Below are positions 16,374 to 24,826 of a DNA stretch of 64,000 bases, piece after piece. Numbering within the stretch: the first letter of the stretch is position 1; every line of letters starts with the position of its first letter. The stretch spans positions 117,987 to 181,986 of the forward strand of contig JAEXXM010000079.1 in NCBI GenBank assembly GCA_023405815.1, given 5' to 3'. Source of the stretch: Pseudomonadota bacterium (lineage in GTDB: Bacteria > Pseudomonadota > Alphaproteobacteria > Rhizobiales > Hyphomicrobiaceae). The translations under genes were made by a program, and so were the position numbers. The notes under the pieces were generated by a model. That model did no database searches and was not told where the DNA came from. It was given only the letters and a program-made list of their open reading frames with translations.

Positions 16374-17477
16374 GTGACGGCCAAAGTCAATCGCCGCAAG
16401 TTTCTGACCGCGGCCGCTGCCGGGGCCGGGACGGGCGTCGCCGCGCCCGCCATCGCCCAGACCAAGCCGGCCATCGAATGGCGGCTCGTTTCGAGCTTTC
16501 CCAAGTCGCTCGACACGATCTATGGGGCCGGCGAGATATTCGCCAAGGCGCTGGGCGAAATGTCGGACCAGAATTTCCGCGTGCGGGTATTCGCACCGAC
16601 CGAGATCGTTCCCGGCCTCTCTGCTGCCGATGCCGTCACCAACGGCAGCGTCGAGGCCGCGCACACGGCGTCCTACTACTATTGGGGCAAGGATCCGACG
16701 TTCGCGATCGCCACGGCTATCCCGTTCGGCCTCAACTACCGCATGCAGAACGCGTGGATGTATCAGGGCGGCGGCATCGACCTGATGAACGAGTTCTACG
16801 CGCGCTACAAGATCATCGCCTTCCCAGGTGGCAACACCGGTACGCAGATGGGCGGCTGGTATCGGCGCGAGATCAACGCGCCGGAGGACTGGCGCGGCCT
16901 CAAGATGCGTATCGGCGGACTTGCGGGTGCGGTGATCGCGCGGCTCGGCGGCGTGCCGCAGCAGATCGCCGGAGGCGACATCTACCCTTCGCTGGAGAAA
17001 GGGACCATCGATGCCGCCGAGTGGGTCGGGCCGTACGATGACGAGAAGCTCGGGTTCGCAAAGGTTGCCAAGTACTACTATTACCCGGGCTGGTGGGAGG
17101 GGCAGGCGATGCTGCACTTCTTCATCAATCTCGATAAGTGGAACGGGCTGCCGAAGCACTATCAGGCGATGATCCGTGCCGCGGCGCAGGTCGCGAACAT
17201 GGGCATGATGACCCGCTATGACCTGCAGAACCCGGCGGCGCTGCGCCGGCTCGCCATAGGCGGTGCCGAGCCGCGGCCGTTCTCGGAGGCGGTGCTGGAC
17301 GCCTGCTTCAAGGCTTCGAACGAGGTATTTGCGGAGCTCTGCGCCAAGAACGCCGACTTCAAGAAGGTCTATGACGCTACGATCGCGATCCGCGGCGAGG
17401 ACTATCTGTGGTTCCAGCTCGCCGAGCACACCTACGACACATTCATGATGATCCAGCAGCGCAAGGGGCTGGTGTAG
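16374..17477 (+). CDS. TRAP transporter substrate-binding protein, TakP type
   Basis: Periplasmic binding protein (DctP family) for a sodium-driven TRAP transporter. It carries a Tat-like signal (RRKFLTAAAAG, cleavage after APAIAQ) and the TakP hallmarks SSFPKSLDTI, SYYYWGKDP, FPGGNTGTQMGGW, PQQIAGGDIYPSLEKGT, EWVGPYDDEKLGF and PGWWEG. In Rhodobacter TakP binds 2-oxo acids such as pyruvate with sodium, so a 2-oxo acid or similar carboxylate is likely here. GGGAGG before a GTG decides the start (367 residues). Its membrane subunits are about 1.6 kb away on the other strand. Confidence 0.9.
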   Translation: MTAKVNRRKFLTAAAAGAGTGVAAPAIAQTKPAIEWRLVSSFPKSLDTIYGAGEIFAKALGEMSDQNFRVRVFAPTEIVPGLSAADAVTNGSVEAAHTASYYYWGKDPTFAIATAIPFGLNYRMQNAWMYQGGGIDLMNEFYARYKIIAFPGGNTGTQMGGWYRREINAPEDWRGLKMRIGGLAGAVIARLGGVPQQIAGGDIYPSLEKGTIDAAEWVGPYDDEKLGFAKVAKYYYYPGWWEGQAMLHFFINLDKWNGLPKHYQAMIRAAAQVANMGMMTRYDLQNPAALRRLAIGGAEPRPFSEAVLDACFKASNEVFAELCAKNADFKKVYDATIAIRGEDYLWFQLAEHTYDTFMMIQQRKGLV

Positions 17478-17608
17478 GTCGCCCCTATTCCGATGCGGCC
17501 CCTTTTTCTTGCTCGGGTGCTTGACGGCGAGATTGTTGGCACACGGCCTAGTTCGCGGATATGCTGACAGCCGGCAAAAGCTGCTGGCTCAAGCTCCGGG
17601 AGAGCGAC

Positions 17609-18490
17609 GTGGGGACCGCTTTGAAGGCCGTTGTGCTGCGGAGCTTCCTGATAAGCACCGCATTCCTCCTTCCGCTCGATTTCGATGCACCGATGTGGGG
17701 TGCTGCGCACGCCGTCGCTGAGACGCCGGATGCGAACGAACGGCTGGCGTTCGAGGCTGCCAAGGAGCTCGGCACCGTCGAAGCCTGGGACGCGTTTCTG
17801 GCCAACTATCCGAGCGGATTTCACGCCGATCTGGCGCGGGCCTATGTGAAGAAGCTCGCCGCTCCTGCTCCTACAGCGCCTCCGGCAGCCGCATCTGCTC
17901 CGCCTGTTGCCGTCTCCAAGGCGCCGGAGCAGCCCGCCGACGAGAGGCCATGCGCGGATTTCAAAAAGCTCAAGTCGCAGCGCTCCAAGGAGCCGGCAAA
18001 GATCCATTTCATCAATCAGTCCGGGGGAAGGGTGATTGTTCAATGGATCGACTTCGACGGTGGCCTCAAGGAGTACGGGCAGCTGGAACCAGGCGCTGAG
18101 CTCGTCCAGGAGACGTTCCTGACGCATCCGTGGATCACCGCCTACGAGGAAGGCAGCTGCCGCCAGATGTTTCTGCCGCGCGACGGCATCTCGGTCGCGC
18201 GGATTCTGCCGGAGGATCAGCTGCCTAAGGCGGCGCTGCGCACTTCGAAGACCTCCGACGACGAAGACGACAACCGGGCGAAGAAGCCTGCAAAGCCGTC
18301 AAAGGCGACTGTCGAGCGTCGGGCCAAGGCCGCGTGCGTCGACATGGGCATGATCTACCTCAACGGAAAATGCGCGCCTAAGACCAAGGCCGCGCGCGAC
18401 ACCGCGAATAAGAACAAGAACAAGGCGTGTCCGGCGGGGACGTACCGCAATCCCTATGGTCAGTGCCAGCCGAACGAGACGGGCGGCTGA
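17609..18490 (+). CDS. Secreted protein with VHL beta-like domain
   Basis: A 293-residue exported protein. A GTG behind GGGAGAG gives a hydrophobic signal peptide. Residues about 60-100 (ERLAFEAAKELGTVEAWDAF then YVKKL) look like the short helical repeat common in Hyphomicrobiales exported proteins. A Pro/Ala linker follows. Residues about 130-190 contain IHFINQSGG, VQWIDFDGGLKEYG, LEPGAE and TFLTHPWITAYEEG, a pattern close to the von Hippel-Lindau beta domain. The C-terminal third is Lys-rich with cysteines in CVDMGMIYLNGKC and CPAGTYRNPYGQC. Function unknown; the domain suggests protein or peptide binding. Confidence 0.78.
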   Translation: MGTALKAVVLRSFLISTAFLLPLDFDAPMWGAAHAVAETPDANERLAFEAAKELGTVEAWDAFLANYPSGFHADLARAYVKKLAAPAPTAPPAAASAPPVAVSKAPEQPADERPCADFKKLKSQRSKEPAKIHFINQSGGRVIVQWIDFDGGLKEYGQLEPGAELVQETFLTHPWITAYEEGSCRQMFLPRDGISVARILPEDQLPKAALRTSKTSDDEDDNRAKKPAKPSKATVERRAKAACVDMGMIYLNGKCAPKTKAARDTANKNKNKACPAGTYRNPYGQCQPNETGG

Positions 18491-18554
18491 TCCGTGCCGC
18501 TCAATTGTCGGGGCGACGCGACCGGCCGAGAGACTCGCTCGCACTGCGGGGCGT

Positions 18555-19001
18555 CTACGTGATCTTCTTGGCCGTGAGCCTCGCGATGGCCTCGTCGGCA
18601 TAGGGCTCAAGCTCGGGCAGGAGAACGACGCTCTCCTGCTCGTTCGGATCGGTGCGCGCGATGACGGCCGAGATCGGCTTGTCCGAGACGTTGACCGGCA
18701 AGTGCGGCACGCCGGCAGGGATGTAGAACAGGTCGCCGGCCTTGGTGACGGCCTGGTGCTGCAGCTTGTCGCCATAGAGGGCGACGGCCTCGCCGTCGAG
18801 AACGTAGATCGCAGTCTCATGGCTTTCATGCATGTGCGCCTTGGCCCTGCCGCCGGGCGGGATGGTGAGGAGGTGCATGCAGATGCTTTTCGAGCCAACT
18901 GTCTCGGCGGCGATGCCATTGAAATAGGTGAGGCCCTGCTTGCCGTCGTAGGTGTCGGCGGGGCGGATCAAGCGGCAGGTCGGCTCGGACGGATCGCTCA
19001 T
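18555..19001 (-). CDS. Cupin-domain protein
   Basis: A 148-residue single-cupin protein without signal peptide. The first cupin motif is visible around PPGGRAKAHMHESHETAIYVLDGE (metal ligands His, His, Glu) and the second around GDLFYIPAGVPHLPVN (His). This predicts a small metal-binding barrel, but not the reaction. It lies 46 nt downstream of the TRAP membrane gene on the same strand and may share its transcript, so a role near uptake or use of the transported carboxylate is possible. Confidence 0.82.
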   Translation of the reverse strand: MSDPSEPTCRLIRPADTYDGKQGLTYFNGIAAETVGSKSICMHLLTIPPGGRAKAHMHESHETAIYVLDGEAVALYGDKLQHQAVTKAGDLFYIPAGVPHLPVNVSDKPISAVIARTDPNEQESVVLLPELEPYADEAIARLTAKKIT

Positions 19002-19047
19002 GGGAAGCCTCCAGAGAATCTCTGGGCAGCAGCTTATCGCAATCGGT

Positions 19048-20844
19048 CTAAGGCTTCACGATCACCGGCGGGACGGACATATCGAGCGTCGGGGCGCCGG
19101 GGCCGGTCGTCTCCGGAGGCGGCGCGCCGGGGATTTGCGGCGGATAGGGCGGTAGCGCAAAGCCCTGGCTCTCGTAGGCCGGTGCGGGACGCATGTCGGA
19201 AGGCTGCCCAACGCCTGGGAACGCGCGTGGCATCGGTGCTTTGTCGTGGCCGACGAGGCCGGGGAAGGCGATGAGCAGCGCCACCATCAGGAGCTGGATC
19301 AGGACGTACGGCACGGCGCCCCAATAGATCTGGGCCGACGTGACCGGCGGCATCGTGCGGCCGGTGATCCGATCGACGTAAGGCAAGCGCGGGGCAACGG
19401 AGCGCAGGTAGAACAGCGCGAAGCCGAACGGCGGATGCATGAAGCTCGTCTGCATGTTCACGGCGAGGATGACGCCGAACCAGATAAGATCGATGCCGAG
19501 GTTCTGCGCCGCAGGGGCGAGCAGCGGTACTATGATGAAGGCGAGCTCGAAGAAATCGAGGAAGAAGGCGAGGAAGAATACGAGCAGGTTGACGAAGATG
19601 AGGAAGCCCACCACGCCGCCCGGCAGCGACACGAGCAGATGCTCAACCCACAGGTGCCCGTTCACGCCATAGAAGGTGAGCGAGAAGATGCGCGCGCCGA
19701 TGAGAATGAACATCACGAACGCCGACAGCTTGGCCGTCGCCTGCGCCGCCGAGCGAACGATGTCGTAGCTGAAGCGCTGCGGATTGCCGTCGCTGAGCCG
19801 CTTGCCGAGCGCGAGGAGCATGGCGCCGACGGCACCCATGGCGCCTCCTTCGGTCGGCGTGGCGACGCCGATGAAGATCGTGCCGAGAACGAGGAAGATC
19901 AGGAGAAGGGGCGGGACCATCACGAACACCACCTGCTCGGCGAGCGCCGAGAGCAGGTGCGGCCCGCCGTTGCGCTTGATGAGCCAGCTGACGCCGGCGC
20001 CGATGATGGCGAAGCAGATGGTGAACGTCACGGTCAGGATGACGTAGTCGGCACCCGAGCGCCAACTGTCGCGCATGTAGAGCCAGGCAGCACCGGCGCA
20101 AACAACGAGCAAGATGACGAGCGAGGTATAGCCGCGGGAGCCGTCCGGCTCGCGATGGACGATAGCTTCCGGGGGAAGGCCGGGGGCGGCTTGTGGCCAG
20201 AACATCGAGACGATGAAGGCGAAGACCGCGTAGAGACCGGCCAGCATCAGGCCGGGAAGCATGGCGCCGGTGTACATATCGCCGACCGAGCGTCCGAGCT
20301 GGTCGGCGAGGACGATGAGCACCAGCGAGGGCGGGATGATCTGCGCGAGCGTGCCCGAGGCGGCGATGGTGCCGGTGGCGAAACGCGCGTCATAGCCGTA
20401 GCGCAGCATGATGGGCAGGGCGATGAGGCCCATCGAGATCACCGAGGCAGCTACGACTCCTGTGGTCGCCGCTAGCAACGCGCCAACGAAGATCACGGCG
20501 TAGGCCAATCCGCCGCGCACGGTGCCGAACAACTGGCCGACGGTTTCGAGCAGGTCCTCGGCCATGCCGGACCGCTCGAGGATCAATCCCATGAAGGCGA
20601 AGAATGGAACCGCCAGCAGCGTATCGTTGGTCATCACGCCGTAGATGCGCTCGGGCAGCGTGCCGAGCAGGGGCCACGACAGGTTGATGGCCCCGTTCGA
20701 GTGCGGCGCGAGCTCGACGCCGACGACGAAGAAAATGAGCCCAACAGCGGCGAGCGAGAAGGCCGCCGGATAGCCGAGCAGGAGGAAGAACACGAGCGCC
20801 ACGAACATGATCGGCGCGAGATTTTGTGCGATGAGCTCCAGCAT
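19048..20844 (-). CDS. TRAP transporter large permease (DctM type)
   Basis: Substrate-translocating membrane subunit of a TRAP transporter, many hydrophobic spans. At 598 residues it is much longer than the 430-residue DctM norm: an insert around residues 225-290 (between PQAAPGLPPEA and LSALAEQ, with extra spans) and a Pro-rich C-terminal tail of about 75 residues account for this, as in TakP-linked permeases. It follows dctQ by 15 nt, the usual pairing. Partner binding protein is most likely the TakP-type protein at 16.4 kb. Confidence 0.9.
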   Translation of the reverse strand: MLELIAQNLAPIMFVALVFFLLLGYPAAFSLAAVGLIFFVVGVELAPHSNGAINLSWPLLGTLPERIYGVMTNDTLLAVPFFAFMGLILERSGMAEDLLETVGQLFGTVRGGLAYAVIFVGALLAATTGVVAASVISMGLIALPIMLRYGYDARFATGTIAASGTLAQIIPPSLVLIVLADQLGRSVGDMYTGAMLPGLMLAGLYAVFAFIVSMFWPQAAPGLPPEAIVHREPDGSRGYTSLVILLVVCAGAAWLYMRDSWRSGADYVILTVTFTICFAIIGAGVSWLIKRNGGPHLLSALAEQVVFVMVPPLLLIFLVLGTIFIGVATPTEGGAMGAVGAMLLALGKRLSDGNPQRFSYDIVRSAAQATAKLSAFVMFILIGARIFSLTFYGVNGHLWVEHLLVSLPGGVVGFLIFVNLLVFFLAFFLDFFELAFIIVPLLAPAAQNLGIDLIWFGVILAVNMQTSFMHPPFGFALFYLRSVAPRLPYVDRITGRTMPPVTSAQIYWGAVPYVLIQLLMVALLIAFPGLVGHDKAPMPRAFPGVGQPSDMRPAPAYESQGFALPPYPPQIPGAPPPETTGPGAPTLDMSVPPVIVKP

Positions 20845-20859
20845 CCCCCCTCCGCGCCG

Positions 20860-21456
20860 TCAGCTCTTCCGACCGGTCGAGCCGGGAGGGACGCCGAGAT
20901 GCCCCGCCGCTCGCCCAGAAGCGGGATGCCCGGTGCCGAGATGATCCTCCGGGAGATCGCCTTTCATGATGGCGATGCGTTTGATGAGCTCGGAAAGCCC
21001 CTGCACGAAAAGAAGGGCGAAGGCGACGGGTATCAGCAGCTTCACCGGCCACTGGGGCAGGCCGCCATAGTTCGCCGACTGCTCGTTCTGCTCCCAGGCG
21101 GCGAGGAAGAAGCCCCAGGAGGTGTAGGCGACGAGCGCCGCGGTCGGCAAAAGGAAGAACAGGTGGCCGACGATCTCGATGGCGTTGCGCGCCCATCGCG
21201 GGAGTCGCTCGTTCACGATGTCGATACGGATGTGCTCGTTGAGGGCGAGCGTCCAGGGGGCGGCGAGAAGGAAGACGGCCGCGAACAGCCACCACTGCAT
21301 CTCGAGCCAGGCGTTTGAGCTCGTGTCAAAGAGCTTGCGGACCACGGCATTGCCGGCGCTGATGACGGCGGCGGCAACGATGAGCCAGGCGACCGACTGG
21401 CCGATCAGGCGCGTTCCCGCATCGATCCAGCGGCTCGCCGCGAGCAGCGCCTGCAT
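20860..21456 (-). CDS. TRAP transporter small permease (DctQ type)
   Basis: Four-span small membrane subunit that pairs with DctM. The central segment WLEMQWWLFAAVFLLAAPW and the following LNEHIRIDIV are characteristic of DctQ. GGAGGA five bases before the ATG fixes the start, 198 residues; the upstream in-frame alternative adds 18. The divergent mrp gene starts 163 bp away. It is the first gene of a dctQ-dctM-cupin set. Confidence 0.88.
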   Translation of the reverse strand: MQALLAASRWIDAGTRLIGQSVAWLIVAAAVISAGNAVVRKLFDTSSNAWLEMQWWLFAAVFLLAAPWTLALNEHIRIDIVNERLPRWARNAIEIVGHLFFLLPTAALVAYTSWGFFLAAWEQNEQSANYGGLPQWPVKLLIPVAFALLFVQGLSELIKRIAIMKGDLPEDHLGTGHPASGRAAGHLGVPPGSTGRKS

Positions 21457-21618
21457 GTCGTCCTCCACTCGGTGCGACCTTGCCGCGCTGTCACCGCTGC
21501 CGTAGGCCACTTGGGCATCCTATATCGAGGGCGGGCCGTGACTTCCAGTACGGCCTCTGACAGTATCCGCGCCCGGCCGATTAGCCATCGCCGTCGTCCG
21601 CCCCCAGGAGCCGCCACT

Positions 21619-23166
21619 ATGACTATCTCGAAGCCGCAGGTGCTCGATGAGCTGCGCCGCATCAAAGGCCCTGACCTCAAAGACAACATCGTCGATCTCG
21701 GTCTCGTCTCGGAGATCCTGGTGAAGGACGATCGCGTTTATTTCTCCATCACCGTGCCGGCGGCCCGGGCCGAGGAGCTGGAGCCGCTACGCAAGGCGGC
21801 CGAAACCGTGGTGGCGAAGGTCCCCGGCGTTGTTGGCGTCTCGGCGGTGCTGACCGCGGAGGCCCCAATGGGACGGCCGTCGGCTGCCGCTCCCGCGCGT
21901 CCGCCGGAAAGCGCCCGAGTGACACAGGCCCGGGCGCAGGGCAATTTCGGCAACGGATCGCACGCGGGCGCGCACGGGCACGGCCACGGTCCCGCAGCCG
22001 CCGCTCAAGGCGGCACCGGGCCGAAGCCATTGGCGGATGTGCCGGGGGTGAAATCGATTATCGCCGTCGCGTCAGGCAAGGGCGGTGTCGGCAAGTCGAC
22101 CGTCGCCGTGAACCTGGCACTCGGATTCAAGGCTGCCGGCAAGAAGGTCGGGATACTCGACGCTGATATCTACGGGCCGTCGCAGCCGCGCCTACTTGGT
22201 CTCAAGGGACAGCCGCAGGTGGTCTCGGGCAAGACGCTGAAGCCGCTCGAGGCCTACGGGCTGAAGGTCATGTCGATGGGATTCCTCGTCGACGAGGAGA
22301 CGCCGGTGATCTGGCGCGGACCGATGGTCGTCGGCGCACTCAACCAGATGTTGCGCGACGTGGCCTGGGGCGAGAACGGCGACCTCGACGTGCTCGTGAT
22401 CGACATGCCTCCCGGCACCGGCGACGTGCAGCTCACGATGGCACAACAGGTGCCGCTGTCGGGCGCGGTGGTCGTCTCGACACCGCAGGACCTCGCCCTG
22501 ATCGATGCGCGCAAAGGGCTGGCCATGTTCCGCAAGGTCGGGGTGCCAGTGCTCGGCATCGTCGAGAACATGAGCACGTTCATCTGCCCGAAGTGCGGGG
22601 AGCGCTCGGACATCTTCGGGCACGGCGGCGCCGAGCACGAGGCGGCGCGGCTCGGGGTGCCGTTCCTCGGCGCCGTGCCGCTCGATCTCGACCTGCGCCT
22701 GCGTTCCGACACCGGCAAGCCCGTCACAGCGACGGTGCCGGACAGCCTGCATGCACAGCTCTTCCGCGACATCGCTGTGCGCACGCTGGACGAGCTCGAG
22801 ACGGCGAAGCGCAATGCCGTGCGTCCTCCGCAGCTCGAGATCACGGACGGCGGCAAAGGGCTCAAGGTCGAGTTTGCCTGCAAGTCCAAGTACGAGCTCC
22901 CAGCGGAAATGCTGCGCGTCATGAGCCCGTCGGCCGAGGTGCAGGGGCATTCGCCGGAGCAGCGGGTGACGGTCGGCGGCAAGCGCAACGTGAAAATCCG
23001 CGACCTGCGGCCGGTGGGGAACTACGCCGTGCGGATCGCCTTCGACGATGGCCACGACACGGGGCTGTATACGTGGACCTACCTGCAGCAACTTGGGCGC
23101 GAGAAGGAAAAGCGCTGGGGCGCGTACCTCGAGGAGCTCGGCAAGAAGGGCCTCAGCCGCGGCTAG
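21619..23166 (+). CDS. Iron-sulfur cluster carrier Mrp/ApbC with C-terminal DUF971
   Basis: P-loop ATPase that binds and transfers Fe-S clusters. Three domains in order: DUF59 (residues 1-80), the ParA/MinD-like Mrp core with SGKGGVGKST near 151 and the cluster-binding CPKC near 322, and a C-terminal DUF971 domain (about 404-500, LRPVGNYAVRIAFDDGHDTG). A His/Gly/Ala-rich linker separates DUF59 from the core. The 515-residue DUF59-Mrp-DUF971 order is that of plastid HCF101, while many bacterial Mrp proteins (about 360 residues) lack the last domain. AGGAG fixes the start. A terminator follows. Confidence 0.9.
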   Translation: MTISKPQVLDELRRIKGPDLKDNIVDLGLVSEILVKDDRVYFSITVPAARAEELEPLRKAAETVVAKVPGVVGVSAVLTAEAPMGRPSAAAPARPPESARVTQARAQGNFGNGSHAGAHGHGHGPAAAAQGGTGPKPLADVPGVKSIIAVASGKGGVGKSTVAVNLALGFKAAGKKVGILDADIYGPSQPRLLGLKGQPQVVSGKTLKPLEAYGLKVMSMGFLVDEETPVIWRGPMVVGALNQMLRDVAWGENGDLDVLVIDMPPGTGDVQLTMAQQVPLSGAVVVSTPQDLALIDARKGLAMFRKVGVPVLGIVENMSTFICPKCGERSDIFGHGGAEHEAARLGVPFLGAVPLDLDLRLRSDTGKPVTATVPDSLHAQLFRDIAVRTLDELETAKRNAVRPPQLEITDGGKGLKVEFACKSKYELPAEMLRVMSPSAEVQGHSPEQRVTVGGKRNVKIRDLRPVGNYAVRIAFDDGHDTGLYTWTYLQQLGREKEKRWGAYLEELGKKGLSRG

Positions 23167-23218
23167 TGGGCGCTGCTGCGCATACAATTTGAGTGGGTTG
23201 TGGCCGAATCGACCCATG

Positions 23219-23249
23219 TTGCCGTCTTGACTTGACGGCGTTTCTTTTC
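23219..23249 (+). terminator. Intrinsic terminator after mrp
   Basis: GCCGTC and GACGGC form a 6-bp stem with a 7-nt loop, followed by GTTTCTTTTC. It separates the mrp transcript from infC. Confidence 0.65.
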
Positions 23250-23358
23250 GATGTTTCCGGCCATTGCGATGAGCATTTGCGCCGGTTGGCCCCCTTGTTG
23301 GCCTGCCGGCTTTCAGTGCAGATACCGACCTACCAGAAGCCACTTTAGGAGAGACAAC

Positions 23359-23898
23359 ATCCGCCGACCAATGCGAGCCGCGCCCGAGCGCGAGCCAACC
23401 GGGCCCCGGATCAATGAGGCAATCCGGTCCCGCGAAGTACGACTGATCGACGAGAACGGAGAGAACGTAGGTGTGGTGAGCCACACCGAGGCACTGGAAC
23501 GCGCCGTCAAGGCGGGCCTCGATCTCGTCGAGGTTTCGCCCGAGGCGACGCCACCCGTCTGCAAGATCCTCGACTTCGGCAAATACAAATACCAGGCGCA
23601 GAAGAAGGCGGCCGAGGCGCGCAAGCACCAGAAGATCGTCGAGATCAAAGAGATCAAGATGCGGCCTGCGATCGACGACCACGACTACGACGTGAAGATG
23701 CGGTCGATCAAAAGGTTCTTCGAGGACGGCGACAAGGTGAAGATCACCTTGCGCTTCCGCGGACGCGAGATGGCGCACCAGCAGCTCGGCATGGAAGTGC
23801 TGCAGCGGGTGAAGGGTGACCTGGAGCCGATTGCGAAGGTGGAATCCGAGCCGCGCCTGGAAGGCCGGCAAATGGTGATGGTGCTGGCACCGCGATAG
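23359..23898 (+). CDS. infC: Translation initiation factor IF-3, ATC start
   Basis: Prevents premature 50S joining and proofreads initiator tRNA and start codons. The N-domain begins IRRPMRAAPEREPTGPRINE and continues to GLDLVEVSPEATPPVCKILD; the linker and C-domain carry KYKYQAQKKAAEARK and TLRFRGREMAH. AGGAGAG is placed 5-7 nt before an ATC codon, while the first ATG lies 12 nt further and is too far from that site, so ATC is the probable start, giving 179 residues. Rare start codons are typical for infC and give autoregulation through IF-3's discrimination against non-canonical codons. Confidence 0.92.
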   Translation: MRRPMRAAPEREPTGPRINEAIRSREVRLIDENGENVGVVSHTEALERAVKAGLDLVEVSPEATPPVCKILDFGKYKYQAQKKAAEARKHQKIVEIKEIKMRPAIDDHDYDVKMRSIKRFFEDGDKVKITLRFRGREMAHQQLGMEVLQRVKGDLEPIAKVESEPRLEGRQMVMVLAPR

Positions 23899-23942
23899 TC
23901 GCTTTTCGACGGTGCCCGGCCCACACCGCTGTGGGGGTACCG

Positions 23943-24365
23943 ATGGCTATTGCTTCGATATATGCGCGCGGTCGCCGGCATTGGCCGGTGGCCGCGCTTT
24001 TCATCTTGGCGATCGCGGCGCCTGCCGAAGCACAGCGCGTTGCTCCCGAGGTGCCCAAGGTGCCGGGTGGCATCGGCACGGGCGGCGGCGCCGGTGTCGG
24101 GGGCGGGGCTGGGCTCGCTCCTCCGATGCCCACGCTGCGCTCATCGCCGATGGCGGTCCCTGCGGCCCCTCAGGTCACCCCGGTAGCTCCAGCCGCCCCG
24201 GCCGCGCCTGCCCCAATCATCCGCTTCCGCTGCGAGGTGCCTCAGGGCGAAAGCACCTGCAAAGAGCCTGCGCCCGCGGATGGCGGGGGCGACGATAGCT
24301 GCGATTGCGCGAAGGATTTCTGCTACAAGGACGCCGCGGGGACCCGGATCTGCGAGAAATCGTGA
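23943..24365 (+). CDS. Secreted Pro/Gly-rich protein with C-terminal cysteines
   Basis: A 140-residue protein with a signal peptide (hydrophobic stretch ending APAEAQ), a Gly-rich segment (GGIGTGGGAGVGGGAG), a Pro/Ala-rich segment and a C-terminal domain with six cysteines (FRCEVPQGESTC, DDSCDCAKDFCYKD, RICEKS). Periplasmic or surface location is likely; function unknown. It follows infC after 44 nt, and a promoter for rpmI starts just after its stop. Confidence 0.68.
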   Translation: MAIASIYARGRRHWPVAALFILAIAAPAEAQRVAPEVPKVPGGIGTGGGAGVGGGAGLAPPMPTLRSSPMAVPAAPQVTPVAPAAPAAPAPIIRFRCEVPQGESTCKEPAPADGGGDDSCDCAKDFCYKDAAGTRICEKS

Positions 24366-24390
24366 CGCGAGTTAATCTTTGCGCCGACTC

Positions 24391-24419
24391 TTGCGGTTTA
24401 TCGGACCCGACCGTATAAG
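24391..24419 (+). promoter_or_regulatory. Sigma-70-type promoter for rpmI-rplT
   Basis: TTGCGG, a 17-bp spacer and TATAAG, a close match to the housekeeping consensus, 26 nt after the preceding stop codon. Transcription would begin near 24426, leaving a leader of about 148 nt before rpmI. Confidence 0.65.
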
Positions 24420-24429
24420 GACGCCCCAA

Positions 24430-24461
24430 GTCGCCCGGCGGGGCATGCCGTGGCGGCTTTT
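24430..24461 (+). terminator. Strong hairpin with T-run at the start of the rpmI leader
   Basis: GTCGCC/GGCGGC plus CGGC/GCCG form a stacked stem around a 7-nt loop, followed by TTTT. If the promoter just upstream is real, this lies within the first 35 nt of the ribosomal protein transcript and would be a leader structure or attenuator; otherwise it ends the preceding transcript. Confidence 0.55.
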
Positions 24462-24573
24462 ATGCTTTGAACAGCCTCAATGGGCAGCTCCTCCCCAAAA
24501 GGGACGTTTCCGTCCGGCCATGCGCCGGTTCGTGAATTAGGGCCGCCCGCGAGTAGAGAAAGGATCGAGCCAA

Positions 24574-24774
24574 ATGCCCAAGATGAAGACCAAGAGCGGC
24601 GCCAAGAAGCGCTTCAAGATGACGGGCAGCGGCAAGGTGAAGGCCGCCGCTGCGGGCAAGCGTCACGGCATGATCAAGCGGACGTCGAAGTTCATTCGCG
24701 ATGCGCGCGGCACGATGGTGCTGAACGAGAGCGACGCGAAGATCGTCAAAAAGTACATGCCCTACGCCCGCTGA
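24574..24774 (+). CDS. rpmI: 50S ribosomal protein L35
   Basis: Basic 66-residue ribosomal protein of the usual length; PKMKTKSGAKKRFKMTGSGK at the N-terminus and GKRHGMIKRTSKF in the middle are diagnostic. AAAGGAT precedes the start. It heads the rpmI-rplT pair, 52 nt before rplT, as in most bacteria, with infC nearby upstream. Confidence 0.97.
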   Translation: MPKMKTKSGAKKRFKMTGSGKVKAAAAGKRHGMIKRTSKFIRDARGTMVLNESDAKIVKKYMPYAR

Positions 24775-24826
24775 GCAGCTGCAACAGCTCGCTCGCACCA
24801 GCAACGTCATCTAACGGAGTTCTCCC

